A stretch of DNA of 64,000 nt. Origin: Candidatus Acetatifactor stercoripullorum (GTDB taxonomy: Bacteria; Bacillota; Clostridia; Lachnospirales; Lachnospiraceae). This document shows, piece by piece, positions 7,105 to 15,867 of this stretch. Each line of letters begins with the position of its first letter. Position 1 is the first letter of the stretch. A model generated the notes under the pieces. The model worked only from the letters and a program-made list of their open reading frames with translations. It did not search any database and was not told where the DNA came from. A program made the translations under genes and the position numbers. The stretch is from contig DXGH01000072.1 of the NCBI GenBank assembly GCA_019114005.1, positions 1 through 64,000 of the forward strand, given 5' to 3'.

Positions 7105-9126
7105 CTATTGCAGCTTCTGCTTTAAAATCACCGTTTCCAGCGGATCCATGCTTCCCTGTTCTCCCTTTGCTTCTCCTGTGCGCAGCATTTCTTCTCCCTC
7201 GGGCATTTCTACTGTGACAGGCTGCCCATTCCAGTTGGTATAAAAAAGATAGCGCTCTTTCTGGCCGCATCTTGTGCACAGAGTCACTCCCTTAGGCAGT
7301 CCGCCGGGAATATAGGCAGCGCCCGCTCTCTCAAGCAGTCTGCCGTACAAAAGAAGCAAAAAGTCATTCTCCGCCCTTGCCGCCAGATACCAGACCTCCC
7401 CCTTTCCTATCCGGTGCCTTGTAAGGGCAGGCATTCCCGCATACCATCCGGAGGTATAGCATGCCTCCACATCCGCCTCTCTGGCGTGAATCACCTCGCA
7501 GTAATCCCTACAGCTCCATCTGCCCTCCCCAGGCAGGCTTTCCCCGGTACAGCAAAAGCCTCCTCTTTCCTGGGGGTATAAGAGATCAAGCTCCTCCGCC
7601 CAGACTCCGGCCAATTCCCCAAGAGGGCCCGGAAAGCCTCCCTGAAAGCATAAATCGTTTTCATCTGTAATGCCGCTGAAATAGGTTAAGAGCAAGACCC
7701 CTCCCGCCTGCACAAACTGCATAAGCCGTTGCGGAAGCTCCTCCTTTACCAGATAAAGCATGGGAGCGGCAATCAGTCTGTAGCCCTCCAGGGACTGTTC
7801 CTCATCTATCACATCCACATTTACCCCATAGCGTCTAAGGGCCCGGTAATGCTCTCGTATGGTTTCTTCATAAAATTTGTCCTGTCTGGGCCCTTTGGCC
7901 CCTTCAATGGCCCATCTGTTATTCCAATCGTATAAAAGAGCGGTCTGGGAAATGGTTTTGGTTCCTTCTATTTCCCCTAAATTCTCCAGTATCTCGCCAA
8001 GTCTGGCCGTCTCTCGGAACACTCTGGTATGCTCATGGCCGTAGTGCCCTACTACGGCTCCGTGGAATTTTTCATAGCCGCCTCTGCTCTTTCTCCACTG
8101 AAAATACTGTACGCTGTCCGAGCCATGGGCGATGGCCTGCAGGCAGCCGGCCACATGAATGCCGGGGCCCTTGGGCTTTCCCACTGCCGGCCAGTTTGTC
8201 AAAGAAGGGGTGGTCTCCAGCAGCCAGAAGGGGCTTTTTTTCAGGGAGCGGGTCACATCGTACTCAAAGCCGGCGTCCATAGCGATTTCATAATCCGGTC
8301 CGCCGCCCCACTGAGGATAACAGTCCAGGGCCGCCACATCCAGCCAGGGCGCCATTTTGGGATAATCCACCTCGATAAAGCTGCCGATCATGTTAGTGGT
8401 CACAGGAACCGAAGGGGCATATGCTCTTACCGTTTCGATTTCCCGGCGCATAAAATCCACGGTCTGTTTTGTCACAAAACGCTTCCAGTCAAGGGTCAGC
8501 CCCTGCAGTGCCATCTCTCCCCTTGAGGATGGGGATTCTATCTGCTCCCAGTCCGTAAAGGTCTTTGACCAAAAGCCGGTCCACCAGGCTTTATTTAACG
8601 CCTCAAGGGTGCCGTATTTTTCTCTCAAAAATTCTCTGAAGGCATTCTGGCACAGAGGGCAGTGGCATTCTCCGTGGTATTCGTTGGAAATATGCCACGC
8701 CTTAAGCGCCGGATGGTTCCCATACCTTTTTGCCAGCCTTTCGTCGATTTCCCGCACCAGCCGTCTGTATGCCGGGGAGGTATAGCAATGATTCATGCGC
8801 ATGCCGTAGAGATTACGTTTCCTGTCCTCCGAAACCCGAAGCACCTCAGGATACGCCTTTGCAAGCCACGCCGGTCTTGCTCCGCTGGGGGTAGCCAGTA
8901 TAACGGATATATGATTTTCATAAAGTGTATCCATCATTTGGTCCAGCCATGTGAAATCCCACACGCCCTCCTGCGGCTCCAGTGCCGACCAGGCAAAGAC
9001 CCCCAGGGTCACCGTGTTGATATGCGCAAGCTTCATAAGCCGGATATCCTCCTTGAGAATATCCGGCCTGGAAAGCCATTGCTCCGGGTAATAGTCCGCT
9101 CCGTGCATCAGCCCTTTTCTTTTCAT
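7105..9126 (-). CDS. GH42 beta-galactosidase
   Basis: 673-aa cytoplasmic glycoside hydrolase family 42 enzyme, predicted to remove terminal beta-galactose from oligosaccharides. The N-terminus MKRKGLMHGADYYPEQW is the family signature. The acid/base is Glu149 (WHISNEYHGE) and the nucleophile is Glu304 (FWLLETTP). Cys113, Cys154, Cys156 and Cys159 match the family's zinc-binding cysteines. The trimerisation and C-terminal beta domains follow, and length is normal. The start at 9126 is chosen for its AGGAGG site and because its ATGA overlaps the preceding oxidoreductase stop by 4 bases. No signal peptide: the substrate must be imported, consistent with the ABC genes upstream in the same operon. 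Confidence 0.93.
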   Translation of the reverse strand: MKRKGLMHGADYYPEQWLSRPDILKEDIRLMKLAHINTVTLGVFAWSALEPQEGVWDFTWLDQMMDTLYENHISVILATPSGARPAWLAKAYPEVLRVSEDRKRNLYGMRMNHCYTSPAYRRLVREIDERLAKRYGNHPALKAWHISNEYHGECHCPLCQNAFREFLREKYGTLEALNKAWWTGFWSKTFTDWEQIESPSSRGEMALQGLTLDWKRFVTKQTVDFMRREIETVRAYAPSVPVTTNMIGSFIEVDYPKMAPWLDVAALDCYPQWGGGPDYEIAMDAGFEYDVTRSLKKSPFWLLETTPSLTNWPAVGKPKGPGIHVAGCLQAIAHGSDSVQYFQWRKSRGGYEKFHGAVVGHYGHEHTRVFRETARLGEILENLGEIEGTKTISQTALLYDWNNRWAIEGAKGPRQDKFYEETIREHYRALRRYGVNVDVIDEEQSLEGYRLIAAPMLYLVKEELPQRLMQFVQAGGVLLLTYFSGITDENDLCFQGGFPGPLGELAGVWAEELDLLYPQERGGFCCTGESLPGEGRWSCRDYCEVIHAREADVEACYTSGWYAGMPALTRHRIGKGEVWYLAARAENDFLLLLYGRLLERAGAAYIPGGLPKGVTLCTRCGQKERYLFYTNWNGQPVTVEMPEGEEMLRTGEAKGEQGSMDPLETVILKQKLQ

Positions 9127-10124
9127 TTTTCCTCCTGTTCCTCTTTTTCCAAAAAATCCTGTACCAAATCTGCACAAGCCACACCAGCCTCAATGGCTTT
9201 CTCATTGGTGTACTCCTCAAGACCTATGGAAAAAAGCCTTCCCCGTCTTTTTTCCGCAAATCTTCTTGTGCCATACCATTCTACCTGGGGCGCTATGTGA
9301 ATAATCGAAGCCTTTTCAAATCCCTGCCTGGTTTTCCGCAAGGTATCCCTAAGCCTGTAAGCGTAACCTCTAAGAGCTATTTCCGCCCGGGACAGCGTAA
9401 AAATGGAGAAATCAGGCAGCGTTATGGGTATGCCTGCCATGATGGTTTCCCCGAAATCAGAGCTGTGAAAGCACCTGAAAGCCTCGGTTCCACAGATTAT
9501 TCCATTCTTTTTCCAGGAAAATTCAGGTTGCAGCATTCCTATGAGAAAGCCCTCCCCGCATATGCTTCCCGGCTCCAGCGCCTCTGCAAGAGCCTGCGTG
9601 GGAATACCGTTCCACTTTATGGCGCCATAGGCCTTACTGCTGCCTGGCTGCCAGGGAATACCCGCCATTGCCAAGACAGCTCCATAGGGCTCTGCGTCCA
9701 CCAGCGCCCTGCTGTGTATCTCCAAAGTTTCTGTCTTGCACTCTGCCAGACACACGATCTCCTCTTCCTCTTGTTTTACCTCAAAAGGAAATATATGGCT
9801 GAGCACGGTGACGCCGGCCGCCTCTAACATCTGGGCCAGTACCAGCTTACAGCGCTGGTCATGGAATAAGGGTCCTTTTGTTCCCTCCGCTCTTCCCGCC
9901 TTTTCCAGCAGTTCTTCCGCATATGCAGCCGCTCTGGGCTCCTTTATCTTTTCACAAAAAAGACTTACCTCAAGCCCGCCTGTGGCCGCTCCGCCCAAAG
10001 AGCCTTCTCTCAGCGTAAGCAGTACCTTTCTCCCCGCCTTTGCCAGGGAAGCTGCCGCAATGCAGCCCTCCAGAGAGCCTCCCACAATCAGCACGTCTGT
10101 CTCTTGTCTTTCTGTCTGTTTCAT
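9123..10124 (-). CDS. FAD-dependent oxidoreductase (PF12831-like), smaller paralogue
   Basis: 333-aa protein with an N-terminal Rossmann dinucleotide-binding motif (DVLIVGGSLEGCIAAASLAKAG) followed by GGAATGG, typical of FAD-dependent oxidoreductases of the PF12831 type. It is shorter than the neighbouring 517-aa paralogue and lacks part of the middle substrate domain. No signal peptide. It is translationally coupled to the GH42 gene and starts 11 bases after the upstream oxidoreductase. The substrate is unknown; the operon suggests an imported glycoside or its sugar. A strong AGGAGGAAGG site supports the start. Confidence 0.8.
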   Translation of the reverse strand: MKQTERQETDVLIVGGSLEGCIAAASLAKAGRKVLLTLREGSLGGAATGGLEVSLFCEKIKEPRAAAYAEELLEKAGRAEGTKGPLFHDQRCKLVLAQMLEAAGVTVLSHIFPFEVKQEEEEIVCLAECKTETLEIHSRALVDAEPYGAVLAMAGIPWQPGSSKAYGAIKWNGIPTQALAEALEPGSICGEGFLIGMLQPEFSWKKNGIICGTEAFRCFHSSDFGETIMAGIPITLPDFSIFTLSRAEIALRGYAYRLRDTLRKTRQGFEKASIIHIAPQVEWYGTRRFAEKRRGRLFSIGLEEYTNEKAIEAGVACADLVQDFLEKEEQEEK

Positions 10125-10135
10125 TTTCCTTCCTC

Positions 10136-11689
10136 CTACACAGGGCTGCCTTCGGCAGGTCCCTTTTTCTTTTCCGCAAGTCCAAGCTCTTTTAGTCTTT
10201 CTTCCGTTCCCAGATATACATTTTGGGAGAGCAGTTCCTCTTGGATTCCTTTCATATCCCTTGCAGCCAGCTCTCTTACGGTGACGCCTTCCTTTGCCGC
10301 AAGCCCCGCGGCAGCACCTGCCGCCTGTCCCAGGGACATACCCGCAGACTGATAGCGCAGCATGGTCTGGGGCACTGCGGATACACTTTTTCCGCTGGCC
10401 ACAAGCAGATTATCCACCCCCTCCGGCAGCATAACGCCAAAGGGAATATCCACGGTAGCATTGCTCACAAACTCACCTGTCAGCTTAAAGTTCATCTGCC
10501 TTGGCCTGCAGGCGATTACATCCTGCTGATAAATGTCCTCTTCCTCAAAATCCTTTGACTTGGCATATTTTTCATCTCCCGTAAGATTACGAAGTATATT
10601 ATACTCTATATCCGTGCCGTTTGCCGTAGGATCGTCCGAATGAATTTTTCCTGTTTTCTTTTGCTCATCCTTGTCAAAGGTCACATCACTCTCAATTCCC
10701 CTGCTCACCCGTATGGCCAGCTCATCCGATACCTGAGCCACATAGGCGTGCTCAAAGCCGGGAATATTTTTTATCATAAAATCCGCCACATAATAAACCG
10801 CCTCATGAGCCCTTTCCTCTGCGTCAGAGAGTACAAAGGGGTCCAGGGAACGAATCCGCCACATCTGGGAGTTGATCACTGCCGTGTCAGATCCCTTCAT
10901 CCCTATGATACAGCAGGAGTCCATGGAAAAAATATCTCCGATCTCCTTTTGAAATCGTCCCTCCTTTATGGCATCCTGAAACAAATCCCAATCCTCTCCT
11001 CCCGAATGGGGAAAATAAAGCACATCTCTGTTGAGCCATTCCTCCTCAAACTCCTTAAAGTCCTTCATGGCGTCAATCCCTATGGGAAAGGTTTCGGGAT
11101 GCTTTTTAAAATGCTCATACAGCTCCTCCAGCCTTACGTTGGCAAACTTAAAGGTAAGGGTCGCCATGCCGCAGGCATACCGGGTAGGCGCACCGGCCTT
11201 CCAGGCCATGTCGCATTCTCCCGTGGTGTCCACCACCTGCTTTGCCCGGATCAGCGCCTTTCCGTCAGGAGTATTTACCCACACTCCTGTTATTTTTCCA
11301 TCCTCAACCAGAGGCTTAAGGGCCATGGTGTGAAATAGAACCTCCACCCCGGCGTCCTCCATCATCTCGTCAAAAACCACCTTCATCTGCTCCGGGTCGT
11401 GCACCAGTCTTCCGTCAGGATAACGCCACTTGGAGGTGGCAGCTCCTCTTTTCTCCATGCGCTCCATCCACTCCAGGGGCGCTCCCTTCATGACCATCCG
11501 CCCGTCCCGGGTAATAAAATGATTGTATAGATTAGAGATCATACTGGAGCTGGCAATGCCTCCCAGAAATCCGTTTCTTTCCAGAAGAATCACCTTTGCT
11601 CCCGTCCTTCCGGCTCCCCAGGCCGCGCCGCATCCCGAGCAGCCTCCGCCGCATACCAGCACATCTGTTTCTATTATTTTTTCGCCCAT
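10136..11689 (-). CDS. FAD-dependent oxidoreductase (PF12831 family)
   Basis: 517-aa FAD-dependent oxidoreductase. It has an N-terminal motif VLVCGGGCSGCGAAWGAG, then GGIASSSMISNLYNHF near the isoalloxazine-binding region, a central substrate domain, and a C-terminal FAD-closing segment (PEGVDNLLVASGKSVSAV...GQAAGAAAGLAAKEG) characteristic of PF12831 proteins. The start at 11689 is selected by GGAGGAGAAG just upstream; the longer open frame to 11860 overlaps the permease gene and lacks a site. Fifth gene in a sugar-import/GH42 operon and paired with a smaller paralogue, which hints at an oxidative step on a carbohydrate or aglycone. The actual substrate cannot be read from sequence. Confidence 0.85.
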   Translation of the reverse strand: MGEKIIETDVLVCGGGCSGCGAAWGAGRTGAKVILLERNGFLGGIASSSMISNLYNHFITRDGRMVMKGAPLEWMERMEKRGAATSKWRYPDGRLVHDPEQMKVVFDEMMEDAGVEVLFHTMALKPLVEDGKITGVWVNTPDGKALIRAKQVVDTTGECDMAWKAGAPTRYACGMATLTFKFANVRLEELYEHFKKHPETFPIGIDAMKDFKEFEEEWLNRDVLYFPHSGGEDWDLFQDAIKEGRFQKEIGDIFSMDSCCIIGMKGSDTAVINSQMWRIRSLDPFVLSDAEERAHEAVYYVADFMIKNIPGFEHAYVAQVSDELAIRVSRGIESDVTFDKDEQKKTGKIHSDDPTANGTDIEYNILRNLTGDEKYAKSKDFEEEDIYQQDVIACRPRQMNFKLTGEFVSNATVDIPFGVMLPEGVDNLLVASGKSVSAVPQTMLRYQSAGMSLGQAAGAAAGLAAKEGVTVRELAARDMKGIQEELLSQNVYLGTEERLKELGLAEKKKGPAEGSPV

Positions 11690-11745
11690 CTTCTCCTCCG
11701 TCCATTTTTTCAGGCTTTTTTCTAAAAAATTTTTTTCCTGCCTTC

Positions 11746-12582
11746 TCAGCTCTTGATTCCCGTGGTAGCGATTCCCTGTACGAAATATTTCTGCAGGCAG
11801 ATAAACAAAACAATCACCGGCAGCATACTTACACAGGACATTGCAATGATACTGTTCCAATTTACCACCGAGTCCGCATCTATGGCCAGTCTCAGTCCCA
11901 GGGATACCGGATATTTGGTAACTCTGTCTATGTACAAAAGCGGGTTAAAGAAGTCATTCCAGGTCCACACGGTCTGAAACAGCGCCGCAGACACAATAGG
12001 AGCCTTGGAAAGCGGCAGAATCACCTTCACCAGAATCTGCCATTTCCCCGCTCCGTCAATATATGCGGCCTCATCCAGGTCCATGGGAATCCCCCGGAAA
12101 AACTGAATCAGCAGATAAGTGAAAAAAGGATTCACTGCAAATGCCGCCATGGCATAAAAGGGAATATAGCTGTTGAGCCAGTTAAAATCGTTAAATAAAA
12201 TATACCTGGGTATCATGACCACTGTGTTTGGCAGCATCATGGTGGACAGCATGGCCATCATCAGTACTTTTCTGCCCTTAAACTCAAATCTGCAAAATCC
12301 ATAGGCCACCAGAATAGCCGACGCCACTGTGAGAAGCACGGTGGGGATCACCAGCTTGCAGGAGTTGATCAAAAAGGTGGAAAAGGGCACTGCCGCCGTG
12401 GATTTCCAGCCGTTGATGAAGCCGTCCAGCGTAAAATTTTCGGGAAACAGCTTCACCGAGGTGAAAATTTCCGCATTTTCCTTGAAGGAAGAAAAAAAGA
12501 GCCACAACAGAGGATACCCCACTATTACCGCCGCTGCCGTTATCACAAGGTACAGCGCCGCCGTCTTCCATTTCCGTTTCAT
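11746..12582 (-). CDS. Carbohydrate ABC transporter permease (MalG type)
   Basis: 278-aa inner-membrane permease with six predicted helices and the cytoplasmic EAA loop (DEAAYIDGAGKWQILVKVILPLSKAP) that docks the ATPase. It ends in the family's C-terminal FVQGIATTGIKS. It pairs with the MalF-type permease upstream and the lipoprotein SBP. The ATG at 12582 is preceded by AGAGG; another in-frame ATG four codons upstream (12594) is possible. No ATPase is encoded in the operon, as is common for Firmicutes CUT1 systems that share an MsmX-type ATPase. Confidence 0.92.
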   Translation of the reverse strand: MKRKWKTAALYLVITAAAVIVGYPLLWLFFSSFKENAEIFTSVKLFPENFTLDGFINGWKSTAAVPFSTFLINSCKLVIPTVLLTVASAILVAYGFCRFEFKGRKVLMMAMLSTMMLPNTVVMIPRYILFNDFNWLNSYIPFYAMAAFAVNPFFTYLLIQFFRGIPMDLDEAAYIDGAGKWQILVKVILPLSKAPIVSAALFQTVWTWNDFFNPLLYIDRVTKYPVSLGLRLAIDADSVVNWNSIIAMSCVSMLPVIVLFICLQKYFVQGIATTGIKS

Positions 12583-12626
12583 TTTTCCTCTCATTCCGCC
12601 GTTTCAACGGCCTTGTATTTTTACCT

Positions 12627-13505
12627 TCATCGCTCGTCACTGTAATACACCCATTTCCCCGACAAGGAAAAAAATACCAGGGTAAAGGTGATAATGATAG
12701 AGAACAAAATCCATGAAAGGGCGCTGGCATATCCCACCTTCATATCCCGGAAGGCAGTGTCATACAGATACAGGGAATACAGATAGGTACTCTTTACCGG
12801 CCCGCCCTTTGTAACCAGATAAGCCGGCGTAAAAATCTGGATGATCTCAATGGTCTGCATGATGGCGTTGAAAAAGATAATGGGCGAGATCATGGGCAGG
12901 GTAATCTTCCAGAAGATACGAAAGGGGCCCGCCCCGTCAATTCTTGCAGCCTCCGTCAGGTCTGTGGGAACATTTTTTAACGCCGCCAGAAAAATCACCA
13001 TAGGCGCCCCCATCTGCCAGAGGGGCAAAAGCATCATAACCGGAAGGGCCAAATCCGGATTTCCCAGCCAGTTCGGCCCCTCTATTCCAATTACGCCCAG
13101 AAGCAGATTCACCAGGCCGTCCTTTTTAAAAACGTATTTCCACAAAATTGCCAATGCAACGCTGGAGCCCAGTATGGAGGGAAGATAAAAGACCGTATAA
13201 AATACGCCTCTTCCCTTTCTGATTTTATTGAGCATAAGCGCCACCGTAAGCGCCATAGCCAGCTTGAGCGGAACCGACACTACCGTGTACAGCAGGGTTC
13301 TCCCCAAAGAATCCATGGCTGTATTGTCCGTGGTAAAAATCTCCATATAATTTTTAAGCCCCACAAAATCCATTTGGAACATATCATAGTCCGTAAAGGA
13401 GTATAAAAGAGAAACCACAAAGGGATACAGGGTCAACACAAAAAATCCTATCAGCCATGGCGCAATATAAAGATATCCCAGATATTTCTGCTTCCTGCTT
13501 TTCAT
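12627..13505 (-). CDS. Carbohydrate ABC transporter permease (MalF type)
   Basis: 292-aa permease of the CUT1 family. It has six predicted transmembrane helices starting with YLYIAPWLIGFFVLTLYPFV and an EAA loop (TEAARIDGAGPFRIFWKITLPM). It lies 25 bases downstream of the solute-binding protein gene and upstream of the MalG-type permease, the standard order. Specificity is not readable, but beta-galactosides are likely given the GH42 enzyme in the operon. Confidence 0.92.
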   Translation of the reverse strand: MKSRKQKYLGYLYIAPWLIGFFVLTLYPFVVSLLYSFTDYDMFQMDFVGLKNYMEIFTTDNTAMDSLGRTLLYTVVSVPLKLAMALTVALMLNKIRKGRGVFYTVFYLPSILGSSVALAILWKYVFKKDGLVNLLLGVIGIEGPNWLGNPDLALPVMMLLPLWQMGAPMVIFLAALKNVPTDLTEAARIDGAGPFRIFWKITLPMISPIIFFNAIMQTIEIIQIFTPAYLVTKGGPVKSTYLYSLYLYDTAFRDMKVGYASALSWILFSIIITFTLVFFSLSGKWVYYSDER

Positions 13506-13530
13506 CTGTCAAACCACCTATCTGCCGTTG

Positions 13531-14943
13531 TCAGCCGGCGCTTAATTCCTGCAATATTGCATTCAGATCAGTAATCATATTGGCAGAGGCTTCTTCCGGC
13601 GTCTCCACTCCGTAGATCACCATTTCCATATAGTCCACAAAGACGGATTTCACTGACGCATTCAGCTCATAGGCGCCATTTTTCAAGGACATTGTGTCAT
13701 TGGAAATCTGAATGGCCTGTGACATGAGCTCACTTAACATATTGTTGCTTTCCAGTGCCTCCAGAGCGCTTGCGCTGGCAGGAACGCCTCTCTGGGTGCC
13801 CAAAATCAGGGACGCTTCCTCACTGTTTAAAAACCACTCCATAAACTCCGCCGCAGCCCTCTGATGGACTTCATCGGAATTTTTATTGATGGCAACCATC
13901 AGGGAAGGACAGCATTCCTGTCCGGAAATCTGGGCGTCCTCAAACATAGGCATTGCCGTTACGCCAAAGTCATAGTCCAGGCCTGCAATTTCCGTATCAA
14001 TATTGGAAAAGAACAGGAAGATGCCTCCGATTTTGCCGTTCAGCCACAAAGGATTGTTCTGCATGGAGTCATACAAAACCGCCTCATCATAGGGCTGGGA
14101 AACCTCTTCATTAAAAATCTCCAAAAAGCTGTTGAAGGCCTGGGTCATCTGCTCCTCATGAAAGCCCAGGGTGAAATCGTCCTGCACATCGATTTCATTG
14201 GTGATCTGCTCCAGCATAGGCTTTAACATATAGCGCAGATAGCCGTCCGTCACCGCTGTTGTCATATAAGCCTCCGGATCCTTTTCATGCAGCTCCTTCC
14301 CTATCTGGATAAAATCGTCCCAGGTGGACATCTGCAGATTGCCGTTCTCATCGCACCAGTCCGCCAGGAGCGTTTTGTTGTAAAGGAATACGGTTCCGTT
14401 GTAACCAAAGGGCAGTACCTGTACCTCTCCGTTAATGGTACAGTAGTCCGTCATCATGGATTCGGAAATCTGCGTCATATCCAAAATATCCGAATACTGG
14501 GACAAATCCGCAAAAGCGTCCCCTCTGGCCGACAGCTCCGCCACCCAGCCCTGATCCACCTGAAAGATGTCCGGGGCGTTGGAGGACGCCAGCTGCGTCA
14601 CCAGCTTTTCATAGTATCCGGAAAAGCTGGAATATTCCGGTTCAATGGTCACGCCGGGATGGGCTGCCTCATATACCTCAATGGCCTCCAGGGTGGCTTC
14701 ATGCCTGGAATCTCCTCCCCACCAGGAAAACCGAAGCACAATTTCTTCACCGTCTCCGGCTCCGGCAGTCTCCTGTGATGCCGAATCCGTTTCCGTACTG
14801 TCCGCAGATGCAGTTTCCGTTCCAGCAGTTTCCGTCCCAGAAGCCTCCGAAGAGGGCGCCGGCTCTTGCGCCGTCTGGCCACAGGCTGCCAGGCTTGCGG
14901 TCATAGCCGCTGCTGTCAGCAATGCAAATAACCTTTTTTTCAT
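13531..14943 (-). CDS. Extracellular sugar-binding lipoprotein of the ABC importer
   Basis: 470-aa family 1 solute-binding protein. The signal peptide MKKRLFALLTAAAMTASLAAC carries a lipobox, with the modified cysteine at residue 21. A Ser/Thr/Glu/Ala-rich linker follows (about 25-65), then the binding domain (IVLRFSWWGGDSRHEATLEA, EPEYSSFSGYYEKLVTQLAS, DIFQVDQGW). It would capture oligosaccharide at the membrane surface and hand it to the two permeases downstream. First gene of a six-gene operon (SBP, two permeases, two FAD oxidoreductases, GH42). AAAGGAGG precedes the ATG. A divergent two-component pair across 170 bases is the likely regulator. Confidence 0.93.
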   Translation of the reverse strand: MKKRLFALLTAAAMTASLAACGQTAQEPAPSSEASGTETAGTETASADSTETDSASQETAGAGDGEEIVLRFSWWGGDSRHEATLEAIEVYEAAHPGVTIEPEYSSFSGYYEKLVTQLASSNAPDIFQVDQGWVAELSARGDAFADLSQYSDILDMTQISESMMTDYCTINGEVQVLPFGYNGTVFLYNKTLLADWCDENGNLQMSTWDDFIQIGKELHEKDPEAYMTTAVTDGYLRYMLKPMLEQITNEIDVQDDFTLGFHEEQMTQAFNSFLEIFNEEVSQPYDEAVLYDSMQNNPLWLNGKIGGIFLFFSNIDTEIAGLDYDFGVTAMPMFEDAQISGQECCPSLMVAINKNSDEVHQRAAAEFMEWFLNSEEASLILGTQRGVPASASALEALESNNMLSELMSQAIQISNDTMSLKNGAYELNASVKSVFVDYMEMVIYGVETPEEASANMITDLNAILQELSAG

Positions 14944-14986
14944 ACCTTTCCTCCTTTATTTTGTACTTTGTTTGATTGGTGGTTTG

Positions 14987-15015
14987 AGTATAGCATCTTA
15001 AGGCCAAATCCCATA
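14987..15015 (-). promoter_or_regulatory. Candidate promoter of the sugar-import operon
   Basis: A TATACT -10 box on the minus strand (14987-14992), about 45 bases before the SBP ATG. The region at the expected -35 (TATGGG) is poor, which would fit dependence on an activator such as the divergent AraC-type response regulator. Confidence 0.4.
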
Positions 15016-15111
15016 CCTACAGAGATTGACAAAAGCTCTCATCATATGCTAACCTTTTCTCATAGGTATCATTATATGACATATCGTTTCATAAGGAGGC
15101 CCAAGAAGAAG

Positions 15112-15867
15112 ATGTATTCCTTGATTATCGTGGAAGATGATGATAGTATACGAAGTGGATTGGTACATTTATTCCCTTGGGAGGACTGCGGCTTTACCAT
15201 TACCGGAGATTTTTCCAATGGGAGAAGCGCCTGGAAATTTTTAAAGGAGCATTCTTCTGTAAACGCTGTTTTGACAGATATCAGAATGCCCCTGATGGAC
15301 GGTCTGGAGCTGACACGCAGGGTGTATGAGGAAATGCCTCAAACTTCTGTTTTTCTCATATCGGGATTTCAGGATTTTTCCTATGCCCAGCAGGCGATTC
15401 ATTACAATGTGAAGGATTTCTTTATTAAGCCTGTGCGCCATCAGAATCTGATGCTCTCCTTTTTAAAGCTGAAGGAGGAGCTTGACCGGCTGAATCTTCC
15501 GGATGCCGATCCGGGCCCGGTAAATCAATACTATGATCAGATTCTCCGCATGGTAAAAACCTATGTGACGGATCATTTAAAAACCGCCACTCTGGAGGAA
15601 GCCGCCGTTTTGTCCCACTTAAGCGCCGGTTACCTCTCCCGGCTTTTCAAAAGCCAGTGTTCCATGTCCTTTTCAGATTATGTGCTGAAAAAGCGGATGG
15701 AGAGAGCCTGCGTGCTGTTAAGTGATCCCAGAAACAAGGTCTATGAAGTTTCCGACGCCGTGGGATATGATAATCCCAAAAATTTTTCCCGGGCATTTCG
15801 CAGCTATTTTCATATGTCACCCAAGGAATTTCGAGAAAAGGGCAGTCAAGCTTATGATGAAACATAA
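15112..15867 (+). CDS. YesN-type response regulator with AraC DNA-binding domain
   Basis: 251-aa transcription regulator. The receiver domain has the acidic pocket VEDDDS (Asp9/Asp10), phospho-acceptor Asp56 (LTDIRMPLMDG) and the KP motif (FFIKPVRHQN). The C-terminal AraC/XylS domain carries two helix-turn-helices (LSAGYLSRLFKSQ and VGYDNPKNFSRAFRSYF). It lacks the long middle segment of many YesN proteins. The start at 15112 matches the receiver fold; AAGGAGG lies 12 bases upstream, a somewhat long spacing. It overlaps the histidine kinase gene by 14 bases and diverges from the sugar-import operon, which it probably activates when the kinase senses extracellular sugar. Confidence 0.92.
   Translation: MYSLIIVEDDDSIRSGLVHLFPWEDCGFTITGDFSNGRSAWKFLKEHSSVNAVLTDIRMPLMDGLELTRRVYEEMPQTSVFLISGFQDFSYAQQAIHYNVKDFFIKPVRHQNLMLSFLKLKEELDRLNLPDADPGPVNQYYDQILRMVKTYVTDHLKTATLEEAAVLSHLSAGYLSRLFKSQCSMSFSDYVLKKRMERACVLLSDPRNKVYEVSDAVGYDNPKNFSRAFRSYFHMSPKEFREKGSQAYDET

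Noticed and set aside
12284-12730. A 148-codon minus-strand frame between the two permease genes
   Set aside because: Overlaps both permeases in another frame with no start site; Gly/Cys-rich shadow.
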